A stretch of DNA of 64,000 nt from Himantopus leucocephalus (Eukaryota > Chordata > Aves > Charadriiformes > Recurvirostridae): the NCBI GenBank assembly GCA_003993805.1, contig RSEF01000002.1, forward strand, positions 94,268,371 through 94,332,370, in the 5' to 3' direction. The position numbers were made by a program, and so were the translations under genes. Position 1 is the first letter of the stretch. Each line of letters opens with the position of its first letter. Positions 23,351 through 35,295 of the stretch are shown piece after piece. Under the pieces are notes generated by a model. It was given only the letters and a program-made list of their open reading frames with translations. It was not told the origin of the DNA and searched no databases.

Positions 23351-26300
23351 GTGTAGGGAAGGTTTTGAAATATAATCTTGTCTTTCGTCCCTGGTTTGAG
23401 ATCAGAAAGAGAAGGGTGGGTGGTTGCTCTGATTTGGTGAGAGAAAAACCACATGAAGCAACTGTCTGTAACAGCATAAACAGCGGGAGGCAGAATTGCA
23501 AGAATAATTACAACCAAGGAAAGCGCAGAGCAATGGAAGAGCAGCAAGGCACCACACCTGCTTACCTCCTGCTCTGCCCCAAGATTAAGCCTCTGATGTA
23601 ACCACAGAGTTACATTTTTGGCATTCAAGACAAAGGGGAAGGGGCGGGGGGGGGGAAGAGTGAAAAGACATGTTGCAATGCCAAGAAAATGGGACCAGAC
23701 CCAAAAATGAAAGAGTGAGCTCTTTTAGCTGTCATCATCTTCAAAATACTTCGCCAATTTTTTGCAAAATTATGTGTTGTGTATTCTTTTTTAAGGGTAA
23801 GCATTTCAAAACATTCAGCTATGGAAGTGTTTTTTTTTTTTCTTTAAAAAATTGCTTTATGTATTATTTTTTTCTTCCCATGAACCAGATACTCATGCTG
23901 ACAGCTGCAGAATCCTGCCTAGCGCGGCTTTCTGTGCAATTCAGTGGAGACGTTTAAGACTAAACACAGTGTCTTAGATTCTCTGCTTCCCCATACCTGC
24001 ACCCGCCCTTCCCACAAAAAGGGAATCTAACCATTGTTTTTCCTTTGACTGTTAAGCAAAGCTTCCTTTTCTTTGAAAATTAACCTATTCTACGCATGAG
24101 AGGAAAAATGGAGTGAAAGACAAGCACTATCTGTTCAATGAGAAGGATGGCTTTTGTGGGCTAGCCCTTTTGCAAATGAGAACTGAACTGGGTGTGAAGA
24201 ACTACGGCGGCCATTCTGACACAACCACCATGGTTGTGCTTCAGAGAAAGTCCCAGGTACCGTAATTCCAGTCTTGGGGCTGGTGCTGCTTTAACCCTTA
24301 GAAAGACACTCCCTCAGCCTCGGCATGCCCACCTCTTTCAGGATATCCAGAAGTCCCTCCTGTGAAGCAGACGACCGATGCCATGAGAGTGACAAAGAGT
24401 CATGATGAGCAAATCTTCAGAGGGATGCTTCTTCAGTTCACAAATTTTCATGCTTATTTCCAGTTGTTGTCACATCTTAGCAGACCTCTGCTCTATTGTC
24501 TCTCAATAACCTGTCCCTGTGCCTACCCCAGCACTCGGCAGCCTCGCTCCCTGGGCTGTGCTCAGCAGCCGCAGCCCAAAGCAAAAGCCCCCTGCGCATC
24601 TCTGCGGTGGCAACATGCAGAGCTGGCCTTTCGCACTGAGCTGGTAGTTCCTCACAGAGGTGACAGGCATTACCATCCTGCCCCTAAGAAGCACATGAGC
24701 TCAGCCACCTGTTTCAGAGGAAGGATTGTAAAATAACAGGTTTAAGTTAAGCTAAAACTTGTGAAGACGTCTTTTTTTTTTTGCCAGTAGTGCTCCAGAT
24801 ATGATTTTTGGCTCTCCTAAAAGAAAAATAATTTGTCTTCCTAGGACTCAGCTATATGCATTTAGTGTAAGTTACTTGAACCAACAGAATGACTCCTGGG
24901 AAAGTATAACTTGCCCCTGTGCTGACCCTAAAAATTTTGCCATTTAGAGTGGCTGCATATACAGCAAAAACTGGTTAAGATACACTATCTTGTACTTTAC
25001 AAAAAAAAAATCCTGCTTTCAGCAAGAAGAGAAGCATTAGAAATTAATCTTTGAGAAATTCAGAGAAACAACATCTTCAGTTGTTCATTGATTTTTATTT
25101 TTTTTTTTACTATCTCCCTAACTGTGAGAGATTATTAAAACATAGTATGGTCACTAGCAGGGCTTTTTGGCATATTTTTTTTTTTTTTGATTTGCCAGCA
25201 GGGAACAAGTCTGTTCCAAGTCACATTTACCCCATTACCCTTTAATCCGAACCCCATCAGGTAGAATATGAGCTCCTATTCCTTCTCTCCTTGATTGCAT
25301 ACAGCTGTATTAAATCTATTTTAGCTTGTTAACATTCCTAGTCCAGGCACATCCTAAAAACACTAAGCTGAAGTTTACAGTCATCAACCTACATCCACAG
25401 GATGCAGGAACAATCACTTCATTAGCCTTTTGCAACAGCTTACTTTTCAATAAGCTTCATGCTCTGAATAATCAAGATAGTCAGAAGTCAAGGCTCACAC
25501 TTCATCAGTTTAAAAAAAAAAATCATACACAAGTTTACGTAAAAGTGAGATTACCGCTAACTGGAGTTCTCCAGCTTGCAGTCTACTTGCACATTTGCAT
25601 CTTGGTGGTACGTATGCCACAATTCTTTATTTCTAGTATCCATAGTGGGGAAAGTAACTCTTCTGCTCTTCATATCTGGGGCACAGACATGTTTAGCACC
25701 ATCAAAGTTCCTTCTCAGACACTTGACAGCCACAAACTATAAGGACTCTTATGGAAAGGGAAAGGAGGGAGGCAAATGAGCACACACATATGAATTAATT
25801 CCAGATGTGGGCTTTTAACTATTCTATTATCAAAAGAAAGTCAGCTATAGTGTTAACATGAAGTGCCCGACACATTGGTAACTACCTGTCAGAGGGTTTC
25901 TTCTCACAAACAGCAACTTCACAAACACCTAACCCACCCCACATTAGCCCTAAGTGTTCACATCACCTGTTGAGAAGTGGCAGGAAGAACACTTGCTATA
26001 ACCCCAACTGCAATGAAGTACTCTGCAAAGGAGGAGGACACGCTGTATACACAGAGGTGACCATTCCCCTAGCTTTGTCAATTAGTACTACAGACAACCT
26101 TACCATTGACAAAGGTAAAACTGTCTGTAGTTATACTACGAAGCACAGCTTTTGAGGTGAGCAGTTTAATGAAAAACCTGGGTACCTTTATATCACAATT
26201 AAAACAGACCTCAGATTACTACAGGAAGAAATTTAAGCTAAACTATCTCAAAAAAACTTGGGTAAAGGTTGGTGCAGGGTAGGGGAGTTATTATCTGTAA

Positions 26301-29300
26301 GTGTTATCTTCTCTGTATTTCTGGGAGAATTTGTTCTTCTGGCAAACATCTTCACAGACAAGTTCCGTCAGAGGACAGGTAGGATTCATCTAACTTCCTT
26401 ATGGAGCTGTAATATTATGGAAGTGAACACAGCAAGAGACAGTAAGCAAAAAAACCCAAGACCCACAAAACAAAACCCCTTGTAACAATATGTCTGCAAA
26501 ACTGAAGGACAAACTGGTCTCCTCCAATCATACATTGGTATACAGCATGTAATCCTTTTTGCCATTAATGAAAATATCATGCAAGGCAGAAGAGATGTAT
26601 GCTCCTAAAAGAGCCATCTTGCACCCATGCCCAAGATCAAGCACAGGAGAACTGATAGGCACAGTGCTCCACGGTTCTCCATCACGAGGTCTGGGAGAAG
26701 GGACAGCACCCCTGAACAGTTTTGAGAGAGCGATAAAGACATTCCTACTATCACCACAGTCCCCACCAAACCACATCAATTATTACCACATTGCCATCGT
26801 TACTATGAGTCTAGTTTTGTCATCTCTTTGACAAACAAAGGAAACTTGTACATCAGCCTTTCCAGTCCTACAGCCAGCATTACATCGAATGGATCTCTTT
26901 TTTAAATTTCCCCACACATCACTGACAGGATGAGAACAATTAATGCATCTTGTTGATGGCCAAGTCAAACACACAATTAACAGGCAGACTCAAATGGCCC
27001 CATGTCTAGAAGAAAGTCCATTACATGTTCCTCTGATATTTCCTACACAAGATAGAGGAACTTCAACCAATTCAGCCTGGGCACCAGAATATTCAGAGTA
27101 TGCAGTAAGTGAGCCATAAGCAAATCTGAGGCTCAGTGCACCGATATATCAGTGGTCAACTGCTTCTACACCAAAATACAACATTTTTCTGTGTTGTGGG
27201 TATTATACCAGCTGGTTACATCGTGTTGTCAGCTGCATGTAACATCCCAGTGGATACTGATGAAACACCATGCAAAAGGTATTGCCTGTTCACTGTTCGA
27301 AATAATGTGGCCTCTTCTCCCTTTATGAGCCAACAAGCTGGTCCTCCTCTAAGCAAGTGCTTCATATGAAGCACCTTTAACCGGCTATCTGGGCAAAAAC
27401 GGGACAGGGGATCCCACCTTACTGGGTATCAAATCAGTTCAACCACCAAAAAAGAAAACATTTCAAGTCAGTAGTTTGTGATCTTCAAAACAAAACCATC
27501 CATCCAAGCTGTGGCAATCCCGGTCTGCAATCTTCAGGCACCTATTGCAGCATCAGGTGAAGGCAAGGTGGATGCTGCCACCTGTCCCTGATGTGTTGCA
27601 CAGTGGCAGCACAGCGGTGACAGGAGCAGAGACGTGCTCACAGGCAAGTGGCTTCCAACCCCGACTACAGAGCAGACCAGGTGTGCTGGAGTGAACCAGT
27701 AGCTCCAAAATGCCTATGCCTGAGCATAGCTGAAGAGTTGTCTCTAGTTACAGTCCTGACAAAGCCCCCCCCCAAATCCCTTCTCTATTGACAAAGTGCT
27801 GGGGTTGGGGGGGAAGGATTTTTGGGATCCTGAAGAAAACAATGAATTTCTTTTTAGCGATGCCAGTGATTACTTAAGATCACCCCTAACATCTGGCATA
27901 AATCTGACTGCAGGAACCAACTGAGTTAATGGATTATACTCAAATAAGCTTTAATGAGGCTGGCAGATCACTGATCCAATTGGACTGAAGCATCAGAGAA
28001 ACAAAACATGTCTTAGGGCACTGATCGTGACACATTCAGGAGATCTAGTCTCTGGCAAGTCCTTAACCAGAAAAAACCCAGATCTTTGGGGTTTGGTTTC
28101 CATAAAACCCATGACTCAGAAGAAGATACAATTTCTTTCAAGATGTTTCAGCACTGTTGCACAGGGCCAAAATGCACTTTTCAAGGCAAGAATACAATGC
28201 AGAAAAGTGGAGATGGCACACAATGCCTCCTAGCAGTCCAGAACTATGAAAAGGAATGAGAACAATGAAGCATTTCATTGCACCAGGGACTTGACTGAGC
28301 AGGCTTGAGATGGCACTGGCTACGTTTTACGCACCAAAAGACAGGCAGGGCTAAGTATGCCTACAACAGATAATGCAGAAGTAAAACAGCCTCTCAAGTG
28401 GCCGTGTGTACACATTCCTGCTGTGGGGCTGAACTTCAGTTATAATTGGTTGAAGTGGTTTAATGTGCTTTGTCTAAACTACTTCACATAAATACGCACA
28501 TATGCACAATCTGTAATTAAATAATTCTTGGCTTTTTCTTTTAGTAATTCACATTCAAGATCACAAAAAACCCAGGCCAGATCAGAAGAATGATTGGCTT
28601 TGACTACAAAGGGTAATTTTTGAGAGCTACTACATTCAAGCAAGCCATAAATATGGCTAATACAGAATTGGTTCCTGCGGTTTTCAGCATCTGGGAATGA
28701 AAGAGAAGATTTTGGGGTTTGAGATTTGTCTCCAGTTCATTCACCATATTAGTACAGCCACATCTGAATGGAATTACATGTGCAACTTGATCTCACCGCC
28801 TCAAGGATACATTTCTTTTTTCATTTTACATGAGGAGAGGTTTTTACCCTGGTAATGGAAATGACACTTTCCACTCCCAGCACTTCCCTGACTTAAAAGG
28901 CTACAGGAGAAATCGCAAGCGAAGGGTTCATTGGCATTCAACAAGCCATCACTTACCATGTCACAGCAATCACCTATAGTGATGGCTGTTGTATCCCAAA
29001 ATCCTAGCATACTTACCAACACAATTGGTCACTTGAGCTGTGTCCATCTAACTGGCATAGATCTGAAACTACCACTTTGCTAATCTGGTTAGCTACCTGA
29101 AAACATTTTCAGACCAAAAAGATCCATTAGAGACCCGGATACCCTGATTCATCAATTCACGTACATCAAAACCATGACAGAAAACAGCACCTTAGAAAAT
29201 TCTTCCTGTTTTCACTGAACTTGAAGCAAGGTTTCTGCTCTGACACAATCCAGATCTCCTCATCGTGCAGCCAAGGCAACTCCAAAACTTATTCTCAAAT

Positions 29301-29789
29301 TCTTTGGTCTGAATATTTCCAAGGCTGAAGTTGCCGCAGCAATGAAGGCTGGGCTCCTTTCCCACTTCCTGTGGGCTGGACACGGACCCAACAGTTTTTC
29401 TTGGATCACTTAACAGGATAGGTACCTCCCTTTGCCAAAGTTAAGTTTGTAGGAAAGGCATACTTCTAGAATTTAGAGGAAGCAGTGGTGAAGTCTCTTG
29501 AAACACTGGTCTAACCTCCTTTCTATTAGCAGATCACTTTCAGTATATAAACTATACGTGGCCAACTGGTTATAGTCCCAAGACAGGGAAGTGACATAGC
29601 AGTCAGAGTATCTGAACAGTAAAGATTATGATTACCTTTGAAATGCACAGTGAAAAGACGAGAGGCAACAGACAAGTTGCAGGAAAGGAAATTCCTATTA
29701 GGTATTTGGGGGGGGAGTGGGGGTGGAAAACTTCACCATGAGAGATGTCAAACAAACAGGTTGGCCAGAAGGTTGCATCCTTCAAGATA
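23351..29789. other. Intergenic flank, no gene recognised
   Basis: Begins with a G-run cluster near 23635-23655, then unique-looking AT-rich DNA with homopolymer runs. No coding exon or named repeat is seen. Confidence 0.6.
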
Positions 29790-29886
29790 CTGAGAACTTG
29801 ACTGGACAAGGTCCTGAGCAACTTGGAAGTCAGCCCAGCTTTTGCAGAGGTTTGGACCAGATGACCCTGCAGAGGTCTTTTCCAAC
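29790..29886 (+). mobile_element. CR1 LINE 3'-UTR relic
   Basis: The segment reads GGTCCTGAGCAACTTGGAAG, later TTTGGACCAGATGACC and AGAGGTCTTTTCCAACCC, which is the CR1 3' UTR in sense orientation. The terminal octamer repeats are missing or degraded. Confidence 0.8.
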
Positions 29887-32800
29887 CCAAGAGGAAAAGC
29901 AAAGATGGGAATGTCAGAAACTTGTGACTGAACCAGTATCCTTAAGTACTCAGAAGTCCAAGTTTTTGAAGCTAGCAAAATAACCAAAACTAGGTGATTT
30001 AAACAGCATACAAGGAAAGAAAACAAAAATCTCTAAATTCAACTTAATGCAAATGGAACAAAGAATTACTTCTACAGTCCTGTGCTATAAGCTAAATGTT
30101 CAGAAGACTAAAATGCCACTGAGGATCACTTCATGAAAACATTTACTTAATGCACTATTAAAATGCATAGTGGATAACATAGAAAAAATGAACATCTCTA
30201 ATATGAGCTCATCGGTACCTTTAACACCATAATCCAATCTCTGAAAGAATAAAAAGACTCAGGAAAGGTGATAAAAATGAGACAGAACTCCACAAGAGAT
30301 GAGACCAAAAAGCTTTTTTGAAGAATACAAATAAAGAGCATGAATAATACCAAGGTTATTTGAGAACTCCTGGAGACATTCATCTACTGAAAGATGATGC
30401 ATTTAAAACTGAACGAAAGGAAGTTCTTCTGTGTCTTACTAGTTGCTTCAGAGGCAAGGAAACCAGTAATGATCATTTCAGAGGCAGGTTACTACCTATG
30501 CCCCGACCCAGTGCTATGGCAATTACCTGGTTTATTGTCAGAAGTAGCAGCTTGCTTTCACGTGAGAGCTCGGTTTTGATCTGGAGTAGCATCACCTGGA
30601 TAAATGGCCCGGCATGGTAAGGATCAGGTGACATTGTATGAAATGCAAGCAGAATGCTACAAATATATTATCCAAGATTAAAAAAAAAAGTGAACAATGT
30701 AGCAAGTTAGACTTCATCTCAGTGTCATAATTTCTAGTCTCTAGATAACCTATGTGCCAGTTTTTTCTACATTAAAAACTTTTATTACATAAAAAGTACT
30801 ACTTTGTTATTCAAAGTACTTTACACCACATGCATCCCCTTCACATAATATCACAACTATGTTTAGCTGAACAATTCTCAATTATTAGAGTGTTTAGAGT
30901 AAGGCAAAAACTTGGGAACTATGTGCTTTATGATTGTAAGAAATGTTCTTATGGACCTGAGAGTAAACAGCACTCTGACCCTGTGCAAGTTTCATCATTT
31001 TAACTTGACATATTCCTGCCCTACCCTAAATCTTAAGTATAACAGTTAAGTCCAAATAAGATGCAGGGCTCCTAAACCTATTAACATCTATTCCGTAACA
31101 CTTAAATTTTCCCACATTTCTTCATTTGAAAGCATGGAGGTATTGTTAATGTGGTGAAGGAAAGCTTTGAGTAACTATTTCTCAGTGAATCTTCTGAAAC
31201 ATACTTGCATTTCTTACTTACTTCAAAGGGAAAATATGGCAGAATAAACCTGCCAAGGTTTTGCCCATTTCTCTGAATGCGTTACATTACTTGAACAAAT
31301 AGAGCAACTAAGAAGCATCCTGCAGAATAAGAATTCGAAAGATTATCTTACTTTTGCCGCTTAATTGTAACACAGAGATTCTCTCTCCTGCTTACAGTAC
31401 ATATCTCAGATTAGGACCATTGCTGTGATAAGATGAAAAGTGACTGCTAAGCTCTTTCATACAGTACTACCATAAAAACAAATTACTAAAATACAACTTA
31501 ATTTCATACTGATAAAACAAACTGGCAGACTGAGACAAAACCATTCACAGTTGTAGGTACACACAGATAACTGTTTCATGTCTTTCAGTACCTAAACAGA
31601 CTGAAGATGACCTAATCAGACCTGGCACAGTATAGTTATCCAAATTTTGTACCATAATATGTAATACACTTCAACTAAGTTAAAAGGCACTGCTGTTCCT
31701 CAATAAATGTCTTCACACAGGCAAATGAGAAGAGACGGAGAACAGAACACTGCCTTTAGAGAACGCATAGGAAATTTATGCTAAACACACTGAGCACAGG
31801 ACAGAAGGACAAGGAGTTTACCTATTCTATTCAAAATACAACTACTGATTTTTTCACTTACCCTGCTTGTATTTGCTATCAATGTCAAGTAAGACAGAAG
31901 CGGTCTTTTATTTTTCCTCCTACATTTGATCTGAACAAAGCAGCCACAAATGCAGAGCCACTGGAGAGCAGAGTGGGATTTCTACTAGAAATTACTCATA
32001 TGGCTAATAACACAGGTATGTTACACAGTTAACAAACACCACAATGCTTTTTTTTTTTTTTCCCCTCAGAACTACAGCGAAACAGAGTCACTGAGGAAGC
32101 TCACTTTCAGCAGGCAGATCTGACGACAGCCACATTTGAGATAGGTAAGGGAAGCTAGAAGAAAACCACGTGGGGAAGCTATTCTGTGGTCGTGTTTGAA
32201 AGATGCTTAATACGACAGAGTATTCGACATGCAGGTTACTACAGGGACAAGGAACCTTTGCAGAAGCCCTGTGTTGTCCACTAACACAGCCTGTGGCAAG
32301 ATGAGCAAGCTAAGAACAGCCCACTGCCAGTCAACCAGCACCCGCTACCCCATCACGGGACTGGCTGAGCTACGGGGTTTTGAGCCAGACACCCAGGGGC
32401 TGCAGGCACTCTCCAGTCTGCTGCTTCCTCTCCCAGTACCCAGCAGGGGCAGAGGGCTGGGTCCCTGGCAGAGGGTAAGGATCGGTAAAGGCATAGGCTG
32501 GAAATAAGATTGCTACTTCAGCTTTCTGAAGCTGACGACTCGATATGCAAGTTTTTTAGTTGTGTGATGATTTTTACTGCAGTTTTATGTGACCAACATA
32601 TAAAATGACTTTTTGAATTAGCAAGGGTCAAAATCATAGTAACGCTGAGGCCTGCCTACAGGTTTAGTTCATTACAAGCCATGGCACCTAAGTTTTGTTA
32701 ACAGGATATCACAGCAGTAATCACAAGAGTTAAAAATACAAAGTGAAAATGTATTTGTGTGTGTTCAGTGATGTGCCATATACTTAAGAAATCTGAAACA

Positions 32801-33932
32801 CTATAAATAAGGCATTTTGAAAGCTTACAGGACTTTTACACTGCACTTCTGATGCTCCTGCTTCTCATTCCACAAAAGGTTACCCACCTCTGATGTAGAG
32901 TCCCTTTGCTGGCTTTGTTTTTAAAGGGATGTATTTTGAGTTTGGGAAATTGTTCCTGAAATAATACATAACCTTATTTTTACACACCACACCCCCCCCT
33001 TCCCGCACAAAGTGCTATTTTGCTAAGATAAACTAAACTAAAATCCAAAACATGACCCAAAACATCATTCACTGGTACACAGCAGAAAACTAAAACCAGT
33101 ATTTTGGTGGCTAATATGCAGTATCAGACAACCACAAACTATACATCAGAAGCAGTATAAAAGCAGGAGGGACAACAGAGTATCTAAGGTGCAAGAAAAC
33201 ATGTCAGTTACAAATGATAACAGTGTCCCCCATCCCATCCTTCTCCCTGACCATACCAAAGGAATAAGTCTTCTCACATAACCACTAAGACTTTTTTTTA
33301 AGTCATCTTGGCATACTTCAGTATCTTGCTGACAAATGTACCATACCATTACTTTCACAAATCCACTTCAACCTCGTAAGATTTGCAGGGCTGTCCAAAA
33401 ACAGGAGTCAATGAAAGATAGCCAGATATTTAGATGCATTATGTGGTATTAATCCCACATCATTTCATCCTATGTATTTTTAAAGTAGCAACATAACACT
33501 GCAATTTGTTAACATTTCCCCTGCTTTGTGGATGAAAACTCTTGTGTACTGCTGCAGAAATAACAGAGATAACACTGACTAAAGCAACTTGGAATAGCAA
33601 ACCTAAAATGGCCATAAAAGCCAAATATAATTCCACACAACTTTTGCATGAGTCTAGGTTTAATTTGCTTTACAGGACAGTTGGCCAAACAATGACATTT
33701 ATCATAAAAATATCCTTTCCATTAAGCAAATCTCATTTTTCTTTCCGAAAGAAAATTCAATGTATACTCTGAGCATTCAGTGGCTCATTTTCAAGATCAG
33801 CCCACACAGATTTTTCTTAACAAAACAAAGCAATTCAGTTAAAAAATGCAGACCAATGTAATGACATAGTCATATTGCTTTTGGCTATGTTAACTTTAAA
33901 AACCATGCCAATTTAACTATTTTTCTTTAGGT
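29887..33932. other. Flank downstream of GALNT1; distal 3' UTR possible
   Basis: AT-rich sequence without recognised repeats. If GALNT1 uses a distal poly(A) site, part of this could be 3' UTR; another AATAAA on the gene strand lies at 30781-30786. No independent gene is supported. Confidence 0.5.
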
Positions 33933-33938
33933 TTTATT
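33933..33938 (-). terminator. Candidate poly(A) signal AATAAA, about 1.2 kb after stop
   Basis: This is a canonical hexamer on the gene strand. The following sequence is A-rich and then mixed, with no clear downstream element nearby. Confidence 0.2.
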
Positions 33939-34129
33939 AGAAAAAAAGCAGCAGATCAACATTACAATTCAGAGTCTAATCTAAATATGCACTTGACAAT
34001 GAAGCACATCTGAATATGAAGTGAAAAAGGATTCCAGAAAACCTTCGTTTTTGCCAATCTCTTGCTACCCAAATCACGTATCTTTTCTTCTGGCTTTCTG
34101 ATGACTGAAATCAAACAAGGAACAAAAGA

Positions 34130-34135
34130 TTTATT
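34130..34135 (-). terminator. Candidate poly(A) signal AATAAA, about 1.0 kb after stop
   Basis: This is a canonical hexamer on the gene strand, followed at once by a T/GT-rich stretch (TTTTGTTCCTTGTTTG). That resembles a downstream element but lies unusually close to the hexamer. Confidence 0.3.
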
Positions 34136-34420
34136 GCTATGAAAACAAAACCGTAGTACAGTAGTATGAGTTTTGGGCGCTAAGTGTATTCCATCAAGTT
34201 AACTTAATTTCAAAGTGTACTTAAATCTTTTGTTTGGCCATGAAAGTCCATAAGCTGACTGACCCAAGTATAAACTGAAACGGCAGGTCTGGACAGAAAA
34301 AAGAAGTTAGACAGCATGTTAACCTCCAGTTTTCAGACAGTAATAAAAAGATACAATTCCAACAGCCAAGAAATTAAAATAAAAAAATGAAAAAAGTTGA
34401 TCTGACATTCAAGAGCTAAG

Positions 34421-34426
34421 TTTATT
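34421..34426 (-). terminator. Candidate poly(A) signal AATAAA, about 720 nt after stop
   Basis: This is a canonical AATAAA on the gene strand. About 30 nt further along the gene is a strongly T-rich stretch, compatible with a downstream U-rich element. Of the four signals this has the best local context, but usage cannot be told from sequence alone. Confidence 0.35.
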
Positions 34427-34713
34427 CTTATGCTCATTTTGTTTGCGCCCAAAATAATTTTAGACCCACCAGGAAAAAAAAAAAAATAGTATTTATGGAC
34501 TATCACAATTGAAAAAGAGAAACAATTGCCTTTTGACTTGGTTATTTTCCCCCACTGAGGTATAAAATCTACATATAAATTTGATACTTCACTATAACAA
34601 ATTGTACTTTTCATAGTTCTGATTTAGTTTCCATTAAACCCTGTTTACTTTTTGTTTTTAAACCACAGAATTCTTATTTCATGGTACTGAATCTGGTTTC
34701 CAGCTCTCTCTCA

Positions 34714-34719
34714 TTTATT
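34714..34719 (-). terminator. Candidate poly(A) signal AATAAA, about 430 nt after stop
   Basis: The plus strand reads TTTATT (AATAAA on the gene strand). It is the first canonical hexamer after the stop codon. The downstream sequence is a GA-rich stretch, not clearly U- or GU-rich, so it may be weak or unused. Confidence 0.2.
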
Positions 34720-35148
34720 TGTGGATCTATATTTAGTAGCCTGGTTACCACTGCTAACCAGGAAAAAAACCCCTTGGAACTTTCTTCATTACAACAGCAC
34801 TTTCAGCAGAGGTTACTGATGTGCAAGCAAACTACAACGATATGCAGCTCTTCAGAGACTATTTCATTGATTATGTTTCCACTGTCCAAACGTTCTCTAA
34901 ATTATTTGCTGGAAGAAACTCTCGAGCTTGTAAACATCAGTGGGCGCAGTTTCACTAGTATGTGTGGTAGTTTCACATCCTTATACAGGAAGGCTGGTTC
35001 ACAGCTACTGAGAAGCTGCAGGAGTTCTAACAGCTGACGAACTGTGGATTCTGCCGAGCAGAAGTTTCTTCTGTTGCTACTTAACAGCGTAGCCAAAGTA
35101 TCAGCCGAGGTAGCCCAGTCAATCCTTGCTTTTCTTTAGAACCTCCTT

Positions 35149-35295
35149 TCAGAATATTTCTGGAAGGGTGACATTGCGAAGCAGCCACTGCTGGGAGCGG
35201 CTGCCGTTGCAGTCTCTGATGCTGGGTACCTGGCTGTCCTCTTCGGTGGCTTTGTCCAGGCACTGGTTACTGTTCACATGCAACAGGGTTAATTT
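35149..35295 (-). CDS. GALNT1: GALNT1 last coding exon, residues 512-559 and stop (lectin gamma repeat)
   Basis: The coding part is 147 bp: 48 codons and TGA, after acceptor TTTTCAAG. It encodes the third (gamma) lectin repeat: [11 protein letters not shown] with Cys523, SIRDCNGS with Cys540, and QxW as Gln546-Gln-Trp548. It ends NVTLPEIF, the family's known C terminus, with a predicted N-glycan site at Asn552. The exon continues into the 3' UTR below 35149. Confidence 0.96.
   Translation of the reverse strand, partial: KLTLLHVNSNQCLDKATEEDSQVPSIRDCNGSRSQQWLLRNVTLPEIF

Larger units (their letters stand above)
33933..35148 (-). other. GALNT1: GALNT1 3' UTR, proximal part (end uncertain)
   Basis: The sequence following the GALNT1 stop on the minus strand must begin the 3' UTR. 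I see no repeat or other gene in it. Several AATAAA hexamers occur, so the transcript may end anywhere from about 430 nt after the stop to well beyond 1.2 kb. The lower limit given here is only the last of the four signals listed separately. Confidence 0.5.

Noticed and set aside
25326..25742. 138-codon plus-strand open frame
   Set aside because: Composition typical of random AT-rich DNA; contains a lysine run from a poly-A tract and no recognisable domain.
34681..35037. 118-codon plus-strand open frame opposite the GALNT1 3' UTR
   Set aside because: Ser/Leu-rich antisense frame with no domain or promoter evidence.
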